In this document: positions 44,567-55,686 of the stretch, piece by piece
Numbering within the stretch: position 1 is the first letter of the stretch
Layout: each line of letters opens with the position of its first letter
DNA from: Agarophyton chilense
Lineage: Eukaryota; Rhodophyta; Florideophyceae; Gracilariales; Gracilariaceae
Assembly: GCA_030374765.1 (NCBI GenBank)
Contig: JARGXX010000080.1
Span: 1,984,001 to 2,048,000, forward strand
Direction of reading: 5' to 3'
DNA length: 64,000 nt
Notes under the pieces: generated by a model
Database searches by the model: none
What the model was told of the DNA's origin: nothing
Seen by the model: only the letters and a program-made list of their open reading frames with translations
Program-made: the position numbers and the translations under genes

Positions 44567-45779
44567 ATGCAACATTTTTTCTCCAGATCAGTTTACTTAT
44601 GAACCAAAGATGTGTTAACTCCGTTCCCACCACCACCAGGTGACGTATCATAATATCTCAAAACCAGTAAAATATGTACTTTAAGCTAAGTCTTCTACCT
44701 ACCGCAGAAAAACAGAAACAGGAAGAAAAAATTTGTTATCTATCTTTCGATCCGCAAATCTACATGCGCTGTCAACGTCAATAGAACTCTCTTAATGTGT
44801 CTTGAAGTGCTTTTGTTCCTCTCAAGAAGAACCCACCCGAACTCATGGATCTCTTCGTCGAACTCTAAAGCCTTCTTACAATGCTGCACACTTTTCACAA
44901 GGACTAACGCACAGCTGTAAAACAATGTACGCTGGTTGGACTCAACTTCATGAAAATACCCTTCGAAGCATTCGAGTGAGTCCACATGCTTATTGTTGAG
45001 TCAGGTCTCCATAGCAGTCCAACAACACTCATGAGAAACGCGTGCATCCAGTTTGGCTCGACTGAGCTCCATCCCAGATGCCTTCAGTAAAGCATACCGA
45101 CATCGCTCGTCGCCCCGCCGAAAAACTACCAAGTGCGCAAACTATTTCAAGCTAGAATCCGGTTTAGATGGCTCCCGTGTATCGTCGTTAAGATTAGGAA
45201 CATAATCAATAGCTCGTAAAGTATTCTGTGTTTTCATGGATCTCTCCGACGGAACTACACTCTGAATTAATGAAAATATTTCAGACAGAACGTTATGTGT
45301 ACGAAAACCTTCCAAAGCATCGTTTTCCGAAAATAAGAACCACAAAGTTTCTTGTTGCTGTCGAACAAACAAAGCAAAGAAGTTCCATTTTTGTAAACAT
45401 TTAGCATCATTTTCGGAACGGCGTCAGACTACAATTTGTTACGTTCCTTTGACATACCTTGCTTATCTGCTGTCGATCTTCAACCTTGGAGTCCAAGAGT
45501 AATGAATGAAATCAATAAGCCCGGTTTCGATCTTCAAACCTGCAGGCCTGTAGGACAGATGAAGGGGCGTTTGTTGGAATGTTTTCATAGCTATCAAAGT
45601 TGTCTTGCTTGATGTTAGAAGTGTCTTTCCTGGCGGGCTATAACCTATTACACTTGTAGTGGCTGTGTCGAGGACAAGGCGTGGTGGGATTAGAGCACAA
45701 CGATGGTTGGTTGCCTACTGGATTCTGTGGTGCTGTTGTGTGCCCAGATTGGGCGTTCTCTGCTTGTTCCTATTAAGTG
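44567..45779. other. Unassigned segment with minus-strand ORFs
   Basis: Minus-strand ORFs 44,740-44,985 and 45,142-45,372 have plausible protein composition (LFYSCALVLVKSVQHCKKAL; LSEIFSLIQSVVPSERSM) and might be pieces of one decayed helical protein. No family recognised. The last 350 bases before 45,780 may contain the decayed gag or leader of gypsy E. Confidence 0.3.
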
Positions 45780-45859
45780 GATGCTTTCGGATATGAATTA
45801 TTCTGTTGGCTTCGCAGGGCAGCGGTGGATTGGGTTTTCAACTCGGTGGAACCAGAATC

Positions 45860-46744
45860 AGTGATATAAAACGTAACAGTGGTCACTGACCTTGAAGTAC
45901 GCACAAGACACGGCACTACTCTGCTGCTGAGAAACGTTGAATTGGCTGTTAATATGCAAGCGGCACAAAATGTGCTGATCGGGCGTCCCCTGTTAGAAGA
46001 GCTGGGACTGGACACAAAAACCATGCTCGATGCCGCTTCTGATAAGCAAAATGGGATTGTCAACGTACCGGATTATTGCCAAAGCAAAACGACCCAAAGG
46101 ACGGCACCTTTTCGAAGTTAATTCGCGTTGTTATCTTTCACCACCGACATGGTGATGATGGCTGCGACCACGATCGGGACATTTACATCGATTTGGGCCA
46201 AGAAAAACCAGGCAAAGTTCAAGCTGCACTCGCTGAAACATTGATTGAGGCGGAGCAAAATAGGATATCTTCAGGAGGCCGGAAAAACCTGAAGGGTTTA
46301 CTAGCCGAGTTCGAAGATATTTTTCGAGTTGGAATCGGCGAAACACCAGCTCCTAACGTCTCACCCATGAACGTGAAGCTCAAACTTGGTTCGAGGCCTG
46401 TGAAAGCCAAAACACGGCGCTACCGCGCAGATAAACGTGAGTTCCTCAATAAGTACATCGATGAGCTAGCAAGGATAGGATTTGTGTGCAAGAATGAGGA
46501 AGTCCAATGGTCAAGCGCCCCAATTCTTCTGACTAAGAATTAAAAAGAGAAGTTTCGCATGACTGTAAAATTACGTGCAGTCAAGGCTGCCACGTTGCCC
46601 ATATATTGTCCGATGCCACATGTACACTCTGAGGTATATGACTTTGCCGAGAGTGATACTTATACCAGGGTAGATTACCTGAGCGGATACTGGCAGTTGC
46701 CCTTCGCCAAGGACTCACAGAGTGCTCACAGCATCGTGGCACCG
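45860..46744 (+). pseudogene. Gypsy E: protease tail and RT N-terminal half
   Basis: VTDLEVRTRHGTTLLLRNVE and NVLIGRPLLEELGLD are the second half of a retroelement aspartic protease; the D-[ST]-G box upstream is not recognisable. A frame change near 46,080 leads to VSPMNVKLKLGSRPVKAKTR and FLNKYIDELARIGFV (start of gypsy RT), a stop near 46,542, then FRMTVKLRAVKAATLPIYC and RVDYLSGYWQLPFAKDSQSA (motif A with its Asp). The sequence stops at SIVAP, where gypsy D is inserted. Confidence 0.85.
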
Positions 46745-46976
46745 TGTGCACAGCTCGCGGATGAGTCTGGCGAAAGAGTTGAAAGCCCAATGCCTCAGTT
46801 CAGCAGCAGAGGTGCTCTGACGAGGCTTATATGTAGAGTTATGCAGCTTAAACAGGCTGCATCTAAGGTAGCGTGATCCTAATTGAGCAATACCTAAAAG
46901 TAGCAACTACCTAATTGGGTCTACAGTGTTTGGGATCTGAATCCAGACCCTGGATGAGACCTATGTTCTCATCACA
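46745..46976 (-). repeat. 3' LTR of gypsy D
   Basis: 232 bp with canonical TG...CA ends (TGTGCACAGC ... TTCTCATCACA). Its counterpart is the split LTR at 51,802-51,931 plus 56,935-57,041. This intact copy is what reveals the insertion of copia C. Confidence 0.95.
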
Positions 46977-46987
46977 CTCCTCTCTTT
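46977..46987 (-). other. Polypurine tract of gypsy D
   Basis: On the element strand this reads AAAGAGAGGAG and abuts the 3' LTR. It overlaps the stop of the integrase frame. Confidence 0.8.
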
Positions 46988-47721
46988 CAGACAGAAAGTT
47001 TCTTGCGTGCCATGGTACCAAGGGTCGGTCGGGTGTTCTTGCGTTGCAAAAAACATTTTAGCATCACTGGAACGTCTTCGTAGATTCTTTCCAGTGGTTC
47101 CAAAGTGTCTTCATCTGTAAAAAGTCCTTTCGAACGCACCACCACCTTGAGTCCTTCTGTGATGTCGACAAGCTTCGTTAATCGCGAAACGGGCATTCCT
47201 GTTTCGGAGGAGAGAACATGTCGCATGTTGGCTTCTGAATCTAGAGACTTATCGTGGTAAATCCTGAATCGGGTGCCATGAATGTCTTCTTTGGCTCCAT
47301 TGCGTAGATCCTGTGTTTTGAAGACATAATCTGACAGAACCTTGATCATTCTTCGTGGCCCTCTCCAACGTAGTGCCAGTTTGTCACCTGCATGAATGTC
47401 TCTTCTGGCTACAAGGACAAAATCTCCTACGTCAAAATGAGGGAGCGTGCCTTTCGAAGAGCTCAGACGTGATTGTTTCCGGTCATCTTGTAGTTTGGCG
47501 TGTACAAAAGGGTGTAGCTCTGCCATGGTACTCTTAAAAGATTGAATGTTGATGTTACGTTCGCGTTGTATGTCTGATAGTGTCACTGGTTTGTGAGTGG
47601 AGGTGCGAAGGAATGTTGAAATCGGGGGACTGGGTTCCATTCCAAGGAATGCGGTGACGGACGCAACATTTCCTTTGTGCGTTGATGGTGAGGTGTTGGG
47701 GGCGCTTTGTACTATTGACAA
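46987..47721 (-). pseudogene. Gypsy D: integrase C-terminal part with degenerate chromodomain-like end
   Basis: Continuation of the integrase frame after two in-frame TAA codons (47,722-47,748). DVGDFVLVARRDIHAGDKL and ALRWRGPRRMIKVLSDYVF form the SH3-like GPY-type region that follows the catalytic core in chromoviruses. The end (SRLTKLVDITEGLKVVVRSK, then DTLEPLERIYEDVPVML) aligns with chromodomain-type sequence (VxWKGLxxxxxTWEPLxxLxxDVPxLL), but the central aromatic residues are changed. A chromodomain would direct integration to marked chromatin. In this copy it is probably not functional. Confidence 0.75.
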
Positions 47722-47748
47722 AAGGTCCGGCCATTATTCGAAATCCAT

Positions 47749-48597
47749 TTACAGTTCAGATACAATCGCGCAAAAAGTACGCAATACATCTTTGCCAAGT
47801 CTTTCTACAGCACCATAACTCCATGGTGTGTAAGTTAGACTGAAGTGGTGAGGGACCCTGAGTGCCTTGGAGACCAAGCGAATAATCTCGTTGCGAAAGT
47901 GGGTGGGACCATCGGAGAGAAATCCGTTCGGCACTGCAAAAGCAGCGCACCAGTCGATGATCGAGAGATTAGCGTTTTCCGCGGCTGTGTTGGGGAAGGC
48001 ATATAACCATTTATAGTCTGAATGGTCATCCCGAAGCATCGGGACGTGCTTCTCTCCAGTGCAGCTTGGTCCGATTTCTAGATAATCAAACTGTAAGAGA
48101 TCGTTCGGAGTGGTTCCATGTAGTGCGGGTCTGAAAGGCCGAGGTACTTTTTCGCCCCCCAGAGTGGAGATACACTGTATGCAGGACTGTGAAAATGTGC
48201 GGACATCTTGGGACATTGTCTTCCATAAAAAATGCTTCTGTAGTACTTTCAAAGTAACGTGTTGACCTCTCTGGCCCGAAGGTCCAGTGTGCGCTATAAT
48301 ACATAGGCGCAAGTGGAGGTCATTGGATTGATCGGGGATCCAGATGGCATTCTTGGCCGTCTTCCACACTCCATCTTGAAGAACCACGTGGTTTCGTCGC
48401 GTTGAGCGGTGTTTGTCTTCCTGTGTTGCAATTTCTGTGATTGCAGGCCATTCAAAGTCAGATGCGGAACTGGAAGGGAGGGCTGGAACTTGAAGAATGC
48501 GCCGTACAGTGGGTGGCGCTGACCATCTAGTCAGTAGATCCGCCCACACGTTGTCTGGTCCCTTGATGTGGAAGCAATTGTAGGAGTAGGAGCTCAA
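47749..48597 (-). pseudogene. Gypsy D: RNase H tail and integrase core
   Basis: The longest intact block of D (282 codons). It opens with FHIKGPDNVWADLLTRW (end of RNase H). The zinc region reads IIAHTGPSGQRGQHVT ... CIQCI (H-H-C-C). The catalytic core has Asp in LQFDYLEIG, Asp in FLSDGPTHF and Glu in YTPWSYGAVERLGKDV, giving a D,D,E triad with gypsy spacing. It ends at a TAA before the C-terminal part in the same frame. Confidence 0.9.
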
Positions 48598-49310
48598 TCG
48601 AACAGCCCAGCGGAACTATTTCCTGGTAGAAGATTGGCTGAGATCTGGGATTATTGAGAGCGAATCGAAAATGAACACGAGGTTGTTATGGTCGGTGAAT
48701 AGGTCGAAACCGGCGGGGGTAGCCACCGGCCAGTGCATTCGCTACAGTGTGGCCAGAATTGCGCATCCTTCTTTCTCGAGCACGGACCAGCTGAGCTGTG
48801 TATTGTTGAATCGCCCAGAGCAGAAAGCTAGTGGGATGTGGGGCTGGTCCCTGTGTTGTTTCTTGAGTTTCTACGGTGGGATTTGTGTGATGATACCAAA
48901 CCATACTGTATCCGAGGCGTCTGTGTACACGGAAAGGCGTTGGTTTTCGTCACGATGACAAAAGGTGATCAAATGTGCTAGGACATCTTTGCATTTCTTG
49001 AATGCTTGTGCGTGTTTCTCGTTCCATATTACAGTTGTTAGGCTGATTCTGGCAGCGGCGGACTTTGTTCGTTTTCTTGAAGCCTTTGATACCGTCTCCA
49101 TGAGATCGTGAAGAGGGGTGACAAGGTTGGCAAAGTCTGGGACTCCCGTCTTCAGACATTGCATCGCGCAGAGGAATTGCTGCAGATGTGCTCCGTTTGT
49201 GGTTGGTTCCATGTCTAGAAGATCATCGAGCTGGCGGGAGTCGTATCGAACTCCTGCGGCTGAGATGATTCTGCCACACCACCTGATTTGCTTGGAGAAC
49301 ATGATGCACT
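48598..49310 (-). pseudogene. Gypsy D: RNase H
   Basis: IRWCGRIISAAGVRYDSRQL is the RT thumb/connection; NEKHAQAFKKCKDVLAHLITF leads into RNase H, with RLSVYTDASDTVWFGIITQI (catalytic Asp). A TAG near 48,870 interrupts. Then LAFCSGRFNNTQLSWSVLEK (Glu) and DLFTDHNNLVFIFDS (Asp) continue to 48,598. Clear gypsy RNase H, decayed. Confidence 0.85.
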
Positions 49311-49950
49311 TCATGGAGGTAGATGAATCGCTTGGCCCAGAACGAAAAAAGCTTTCGTATGCACAACAGTAGACCCTCGACTGAAGGACTGTGAAGAAGT
49401 ATTTCGTCCAACCAGTACAGTATCCTCTTCAAAAAGGTCTTTGGGCAAGAGGCCTGCCAGCGCAGATTGCAGGTAAGTCAACGCATTGGTTGTTCCGTGG
49501 AGAACTCTTGTTGGTGAGAAAACGCCATCGGGGTGATAAAGGATTGTAGTGCTTTGGAGTCCTTGTCGAGTGGGAGCTGCCAATAACCATGGGAGAGGTC
49601 AAAGATAGCAAAGTATTGAGATCCAGCCATTTTTGACAGCTCTTGCTCGACGTTCGGCATGAGGTACTGATGGCGAATGGTGTATTTGTTGACAGGACGA
49701 AGGTCAATGGTGAATCCGAAGCGAGCGGGTCCGGGTTTCGGTACGATTAGCGGTGCGCAAGCCCAGGGATAGGTAGGTTGGGGTAAGCCATGCCAGATTG
49801 AACAAGGCCTGAGACAAACTTGTCTAGGAACTCGGGCTGTTCCCGAGAGTAGTTGCGCAGACGCACGCGGACTGGTTTCGCTTCCGGCCTGAGCTCAATT
49901 TTCAGTGGTGTGATGTCAGCCGCTGGTCCCGAAGATAGCGATGTGCGCAA
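49311..49950 (-). pseudogene. Gypsy D: reverse transcriptase
   Basis: RT N-terminal KIELRPEAKPVRVRLRNYSR (about 49,900), LNKYxxxLVxxGxxYPN-type region, then AIFDLSHGYWQLPLDKDSKA (motif A), HPDGVFSPTRVLHGTTNA, and YWLDEILLHSP in another frame (about 49,420). The active-site box therefore reads W-L-D-E rather than Y-x-D-D. Frameshifts near 49,700, 49,580 and 49,430 inactivate the domain. Confidence 0.85.
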
Positions 49951-49962
49951 AATATTGAGATA

Positions 49963-50997
49963 TCAGTCTACACTCTCTCTCAGTTCTTGGGCGTGATTGT
50001 CTTGCATACTATTCTTCAATGCGTTTTCTTTCATTTCGTCGGTTCCCTTGCGTATGGCGTCATGTTGGTCCGTGTTGATTGGATCGAGGAGTGAAGGGTC
50101 GGGAAACGGATCTTCTGCGTTCCTCGCATCGTTGTAGTTGACGCGAAGACGGTTCGGTGGAGACGGAGACTGAGTAGGAAGCGTGGTAGTTTTGCTGGTT
50201 CGGTTGACACGTGCCATCATGAGTCTGCTGACGTGCCCTTACGCATTGGCCGTGGTGGGACTTCCAACTACGGAATAGTCTGCGCCTTGCAGAGCACAAA
50301 GATTCTTTTCGAGAAGCGTGTGAGTGTCCACCTTGAGGTGTAGAAGGAATGGGCGACCAATGAGAAACTCCTTACAGGCCAGCTCGTCGTCGGCGACAAG
50401 GTAGGTAATGTTTGCAAGAGCTACGTTGCCAGAGGATAGTTGCAAGAACGGGCGTGGGGCAGTCCAAGTCCTGGAAAACAAGATTTTCTGTGGGTCGGTG
50501 CCCTTCTTGAGGGCCACAGCAAGCTGAACTTGCTTGATTGAATAAATTTTCCCTACGCCTTTGAGTGCAGCACTTTCTGCTAGGAGAGGAGAAACGATGC
50601 TGTCGTCGCTACCATCATCACATCTTCCTGTAGCTTCCATGTACTCCTGGCCGTCAGAGACGGAGATGCTGCATGCTGGAAAGCTCTCGAATGTCCCGGG
50701 CTGGAGTCGCGCTACGGTGGCGCCAGTTCCAGATGCAGCAGAGCCGTTCTGCTTCTTCTGGGATCTAGCAGATTTCGCAGGCCCTCCTGCGGATTTGAGA
50801 GCGGCAAGCGCGGCTTTAAGATACTTCTTCTCGTCTGCGTTCGTTCGTGGACATTCGTCAATCCAGTGGTACTGGTCTTCTACTTTGCGCGGTGGGTGGG
50901 GACAGGGGAAGGATGGGCGCCTGGAATGCGGTTTCGCTCTGTTTTGCTGATCTGGAAGGCTTCGTGCACTGGTTCTGCGTGAGTCTGTGCTTCGCAA
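49963..50997 (-). pseudogene. Gypsy D: gag C-terminus and aspartic protease
   Basis: Basic gag tail with DQYHWIDECPRTNADEKKYL (H-x4-C end of a zinc knuckle; the first Cys pair is incomplete), then a Ser/Gly/Ala linker. Protease starts with ATGRCDDGSDDSIVSPLLAE, where DDGSD takes the place of D-[ST]-G, and ends with ACKEFLIGRPFLLHLKVDTH (the hydrophobic-Gly-Arg box typical of retroelement proteases). An in-frame TAA near 50,238 separates a Pro-rich linker to RT (50,220-49,963). Confidence 0.8.
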
Positions 50998-51109
50998 ATA
51001 CTTGTTCTGTTGGGTTAATTCCTTTCTGGGCCTGGAGTTTCATTTTCTCGAAACTGGGCCGTTGTCGACATTTTGAAATGCTTCGGCTACAAACGTTGCA
51101 TGCGCCATG

Positions 51110-51640
51110 AAACCCTTGAAGTCCTTCTTCAAGTGCGCATATGTCAATTACAGGTCTGTCTCGAGACGAATCTTCAGTTGTTTTGGCTTGATGGCCGACA
51201 CAATGTGTGCTACAGCCGTCTTGGGGTTGTCCTAAGTTATCCAGCCTAGGCCATGTTTGCGCAGGATTGAAACGTAAGAGATGAACAGTTGTTTCATTCT
51301 CGAACGAGAAGAGGGGTCCGTCATGTCCACCTGAAGATTATTCTCCACAATGGAGTCTAACGCAGCAAGCGTCATCTCATCCTTGTCTTGTTCGGCTTCG
51401 GTCTCCAAGTACTTCCTTAAAAGATCCTCTGTCAGATTGGCAAGACTGTCTAAGCCTGAGATGTGTCCCAGTTCTACGGTTGATTCGAGCCATTCAGGTT
51501 CAATACAGTAGCTGAGGTTGACGGGTCGCACTGGTTCGGCGGTCGTGGAGTCGATGACTGCGAGTTTTAGGGGTCGCGCGGTGACTTCCTTGCTATGCTT
51601 GTCGTACTGTCGAAGGAAAGGCCTGATGGAAGAAAGGACG
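51110..51640 (-). pseudogene. Gypsy D: gag N-terminal part
   Basis: Minus-strand frame from about 51,640: RPFLRQYDKHSKEVTARPLK, VRPVNLSYCIEPEWLESTV, LRKYLETEAEQDKDEMTLAA, then a TAG near 51,231 and KTAVAHIVSAIKPKQLKIRL after it. Position (first coding sequence after the 5' LTR and leader) and helix-rich composition fit a gypsy capsid protein. No independent motif proves it. Confidence 0.65.
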
Positions 51641-51801
51641 TGTTAGCCGTGGGTATCTGATTGAGAAAGCAACGCACGATGGCTCTACGAGAGCGTTTCT
51701 CTCATCGTTTGATGCGTGGTGTGACGCCGGTGTTGGCGATTACATTTTGTCGATTGAAAGGGATGTAGAGCTTCAACTGCAAATGCTAAAGCAGTGATCA
51801 C
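51641..51801 (-). other. Leader of gypsy D, atypical primer region
   Basis: The sequence next to the 5' LTR reads GTGATCACTGCTTTAGCATT on the element strand. It starts with a perfect 8-bp palindrome GTGATCAC instead of a TGG-type tRNA 3'-end complement. No tRNA match was recognised. Confidence 0.4.
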
Positions 51802-51931
51802 TGTGCGCAGCTCGCAGATGAGTCTGGCGCAAGAGTTGAAAGTCCAATGTCTCAGTTCAGCAGCAGAGGTGCTCTGACGAGGCTTTTATGTAGTGTTATG
51901 CAGTCTAAACAGGCTGCATCTATGGTAGCAT
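51802..51931 (-). repeat. 5' LTR of gypsy D, inner piece
   Basis: 130 bp matching the first 130 bp of 46,745-46,976. It ends with AGCAT (51,927-51,931), the left copy of the target duplication made by copia C. Confidence 0.9.
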
Positions 51932-52174
51932 TAAGTATGATCGGAGTTAGATACAGGAATCTAAGCAGAGAGTGTAGTCGAAGTACAGTCTGGTCGTCTT
52001 TACTCGTCTTTAACGGAGTGCAAGTTCTGGTATTTGTAGCCATGAGGCTCCATGCACAAGCGGTTGTCACGTAAGGTGAGACCGGGCGTCGTGTAATACA
52101 GGATTTAAATACAAATGGAGATGCATTGTATATCAGCGCTTTCGATAGAGTCTACGAGAGTGTCTACATTCATA
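51932..52174 (-). repeat. 3' LTR of copia C
   Basis: 243 bp. On the element strand it begins TATGAATG and ends ACTTA. Four substitutions relative to 56,692-56,934. Confidence 0.95.
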
Positions 52175-52189
52175 TCGCTCTCTCTCTTT
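52175..52189 (-). other. Polypurine tract of copia C
   Basis: On the element strand this reads AAAGAGAGAGAGCGA beside the 3' LTR. It directly follows the gag-pol TAA. Confidence 0.85.
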
Positions 52190-52784
52190 AGCCAAAGTTC
52201 TTTTCACACTTCTGTGTTTCGGCCACGGAGTCGTAGTCCACCCTCAGTTTCCCAGTGAACATAGTTAGCTGTAGTGCATCGGTGAGGCAGCTGTCTTTCT
52301 TTGTGAGTGGATCTGCGATGTTTGTGGGGCCAGGAATCCAAGATATCGTATCGACGGCACCTGTTTGAAACTCGTACCTGATGGAGCCCACATCTCCGCG
52401 AATCGACTTATCTATTTTTAGTTTCTGAGTTGACATAGAACTGAAGAGATCCTTTGAGTCAACACAAATATGCAATTTAACTTTCACATTCAGTAGTTCA
52501 TTATACACATTGCAGACTATCTTGCCGTCGTCGATGCCCTCTGCGGCGGCAAAAACTTCTGCCGCGGGAACACTGCGAACAGGACGCTTAGCCTTGTAAG
52601 AAATCCACGAGATAACATGATAAATGGACCCTTTTTGCATGGGACCTAGCAGAAGTCCAGTGACGACGCCTATCTGTCCTACATCGTCGATTCGAAATGC
52701 ATCAGCAAGGACAAGAATCGAAAGCTCGTAGTCAGAGTTATCTTTTGGGCGCGAGTACATTATGGTAGTGCCAGGATTCTTCAA
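52188..52784 (-). pseudogene. Copia C: RNase H
   Basis: 198 open codons. SILVLADAFRIDD (catalytic Asp kept; the usual SDAS reads ADAF), PAAEVFAAAEGID (Glu), HICVDSKDLFSSM (Asp) and IPGPTNIADPLTKK at the C-terminus. The domain itself appears intact apart from the altered first box. It lies in the same frame as RT, from which it is separated by a TAG near 53,047. Confidence 0.9.
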
Positions 52785-53048
52785 GCGACGAGTAATAGTT
52801 GTCTGTTCGACAAGGTGGTGAACTTGGGTCTGAGGCGCTTTTTGCTGGAGATAGCTTGCGTAAAATGCACAAATAGGAGAAGCAGTGGTTCCAATCCAGC
52901 CAATGAAGCTGTTGATAGATGCGTAGGTAGCTTTCTCGATTGCGTTGATACTTTCAGAGCTTTCTTTGCGCTGATGTCTAGAGATCGGACACTCACCTAT
53001 CGCCTCAAGCTTGTCGTCGGCATTGGTTGCGATAGAAAAGTCTTCATT

Positions 53049-53889
53049 CTAGATTGTGTTGATTCCGAAATACCTCATGTGACCTGGTCCGCAGTTAAAC
53101 GTGCCGAACTTGAACTTCTGATCAAAGGCTGAGAGAAACTGTTTGGCATGGTCTCCTACCCCTGCTGCCTTGAGGTCATCTACGACCTTGGCAACCAGAA
53201 GTGCTAGCTTTCCATCCTTTTTCTTGAAGAAAAGCTGGGGTATGTGCTTGGATTGCTCTAGTCCAAGTTCTGGCATCACGGCATTTGACTTTGATTGCCA
53301 TTTAGCGTTGGCGTTGACTAAGCCATACGCAGCAGTTAAAAGGAGCCACACATGTGTCGCACGCATGTGACTCTCAGCAGGTGGCTTCACATACACATCT
53401 CTTTTAGCAGCACCGGTCTGTAAGGATGCGGCTTTAACGGCTGCCTTATAAAGTGTCCAGCCAAAAAGAGATGCCACAGATTCTAGGATACGAAGCCCAG
53501 TCGGCGAGCAGGTGGCGCAGTCTTTGCTGAGGGTGTGTTTGAGAGCGTCTTCGTTTCCATGCGGCGCGATTCGGGCTTTCAACTTCAAGGATCCATCGTC
53601 ATTGTGCTTGATCTTATAGAGCGTATGACTGTTGATGACGTTAGCTCCTTTAGGAATATCTCGAATGCAAACAACGCGAGCGGGCTTCAGGAAGGTCTCT
53701 TCTTCCCGGGCATACGCATTGACGAGCGGGTATTGATCAAATCCTTGAGTTTGATGCCGCATAAAAGGCTTATTATTAAAGTGCTCTAGCATCGATGAGA
53801 GTACCATGTCTTCAGTGCTAGTGACCTGTAGCCTAGCTTTCAGATTGCTGCTGGCAGCAGCAAGCGGGGCTTCGGTAGCGTCAGATGGT
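53049..53889 (-). pseudogene. Copia C: reverse transcriptase
   Basis: RT in an uninterrupted stretch that also includes the Tudor-like module upstream. Motifs: FDQYPLVNAYAREEETFL (entry), IPKGANVINSHTLYKIK, then motif A as YKAAVKAASLQTGAAKRDVY, where Ala replaces the catalytic Asp and Ser replaces Phe of xAFLQTG. LLLTAAYGLVNANAKWQ follows, and the active-site box VAKVVDDLKAAG keeps both Asp, with Val where most copia elements have Tyr. The domain ends at GINTI before a TAG. Confidence 0.9.
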
Positions 53890-54042
53890 GTCCACTGTAC
53901 ACTGTTCAGGTCTACATCGTTCTCAATGTCCCCATTGTCGTAGTGTATTGTCACTTTGCCGCTTTCGGCTCGCAAGTGTACCGCACCAGGGTATATCACA
54001 CCATCATCATCCCATAAAACATCAACTCGGTCACCAACAGCT
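53890..54042 (-). other. Copia C: Tudor-like module
   Basis: GDRVDVLWDDDGVIYPGAVH, variable stretch, VTIHYDNGD, then a Trp near SVQWTPS. Third instance of the GDxVxxxW / YPGxV / Y[DE][DN]Gx[DE]xE pattern between integrase and RT. Preceded by an acidic low-complexity spacer (DDDRKDESHVTPEDPQDF). Confidence 0.65.
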
Positions 54043-55411
54043 GGGCTGTCATTGCGGTCATTGGAAAAGTCCTGAGGGTCTTCGGGTGTGACGTGCGACT
54101 CGTCCTTTCGGTCATCATCGGCGTTCGTCGAAAGTGTTTCATCATGAGCAGTGTCGGATAATACGGGCATGCACTCATCGAGAGTGTCAATTGCATCTTG
54201 CACAACTTGAGCGAATGATGTCGGGGAGATGGCGGGGCGAGCATCTTCAATCGCGGCAGTAATGACTCGGCCATTGCTGCCAGGTACGGAAATTGAGCGG
54301 GCATGGCGATCGACTGCGAGTACTGTCTTCGGTTCAGACCATCTGCCACGCTTCTCAGTATCTTTCTTTTGAAAGATTTCTACCGTGTCACCAGTGGCTA
54401 TCGGTACTTCGTCGGTCGATTTCGATCTAAGGATCAGTGCCTACTTGCGGCGGGCGTGCAGTTGGTCACGAGCGTCGATGACGTCTCGGGGAACAGCGGT
54501 GTCAGCTGGCTTTGTGTTGATCGGTTTGGTAAAGCCCTTTGCCAGTTCGAATGCGGACATGACATCGTTTCCATACAATTCATTTGATATAGTGACTGCT
54601 TGATAGGCAGCAACCTCCGGGATGTAATCATCTCCGGCACTTTCTTTCAAGCGCAAGAACACCGATCGTATGATGTTGTGCTTTGACTCAATGGGGTTTT
54701 TGTGATGAAGTTGCTTGGGAACAAGCTTAATCGGAATTCCGAGAGAGTCGGCATACGACTGGAAGTCACCGGAGGTAAACGCTTTGTCAGCAAGAAATGA
54801 GTCTGGGTACCAAAATTGCGAATTCGAGCATGATTCGAAGCCGATGACTGCCTCTTTGAGAGGAATGGTTCTTTCAACACGTGCGGCGGAGAACCGTGAG
54901 ACGAGGTCCATGCAATGAAAGACGCAGAGTCCTTCAAGGAACAAGTGGTCTACACACAGTATTTCGTTGAACTCTTTCAATAGAGAGCTAATGGATACTT
55001 TTCTGGATGGTTTCGGTAGCTAGGTGGAGTGGCATGCATTGCAGGTGCTCACGACATCTGAAAGATCCTTGGCTACGACGTCGTTCCATAGGCCGTTGCG
55101 CTCCAGAAACACCTTGTAGTCTGAGAACGCAGCATGTCCGCAAACGTGTTTGTGAACTTTGTCAAGCACGTGTTTGACACGAGGCCATGAAGAGTGGTTG
55201 ACAGACACTGCCGAGAGACATGACAGTGTAGAGCCGGAGTTGACCGATAAGCCGTTCTTTGATTGGGTCAACGGACGGAACCTGGATGATAGAAACCGAC
55301 GCTCGACAAGAGAGATAAGATCTTCTTCTCCATGAAAGGGGAACACAAGTGCGTTACGACCGATATGTTCGATGTTCGCTCGACTGTTTACATTGCGACC
55401 GATCACCCATT
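54043..55411 (-). pseudogene. Copia C: integrase
   Basis: Zinc region KVHKHVCGHAAFSD ... STCNACHST (H-H-C-C complete). Core: Asp in LCVDHLFLEG, Asp in FLADKAFTSG, Glu in KNPIESKHNIIRSVF, a full D,D,E triad. SH3-like C-terminal part GDTVEIFQKKDTEKRGRW. Stops: TAG near 55,018 (between zinc region and core) and TAG near 54,439 (after HARRK, where Gln is likely). Same frame throughout. Confidence 0.9.
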
Positions 55412-55686
55412 GCGATCAACCATCGAGTACGAGGTGAGTTATACAAACTGTGTTACTGTTGTCGGTTATGGCATTCAGCACAATTGACCCTAGAATTTTG
55501 CGGGCGGGGCTTGCGTGCGTTCCGACACCATACAGCCAGCACGTGAATCCCCCAAGTGACTTTGGGATTGCATTGAGTGTCGGGTTGTGTGACAGGCCAA
55601 GGTGATCTGCTAGAACATTTAGTTCAAATATACCGATTGCTGAGTATGGTGCACCGCTATCGAGGAGCGGGCCGAGAAGAGTTGAG
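55412..55686 (-). pseudogene. Copia C: aspartic protease
   Basis: LLDSGAPYSAIG carries the intact D-S-G-A catalytic signature, making this the best-preserved protease of the three copies. HLVLDG closes the domain just before a TGA near 55,413. A TAA near 55,687 separates it from gag in the same frame. Confidence 0.9.
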
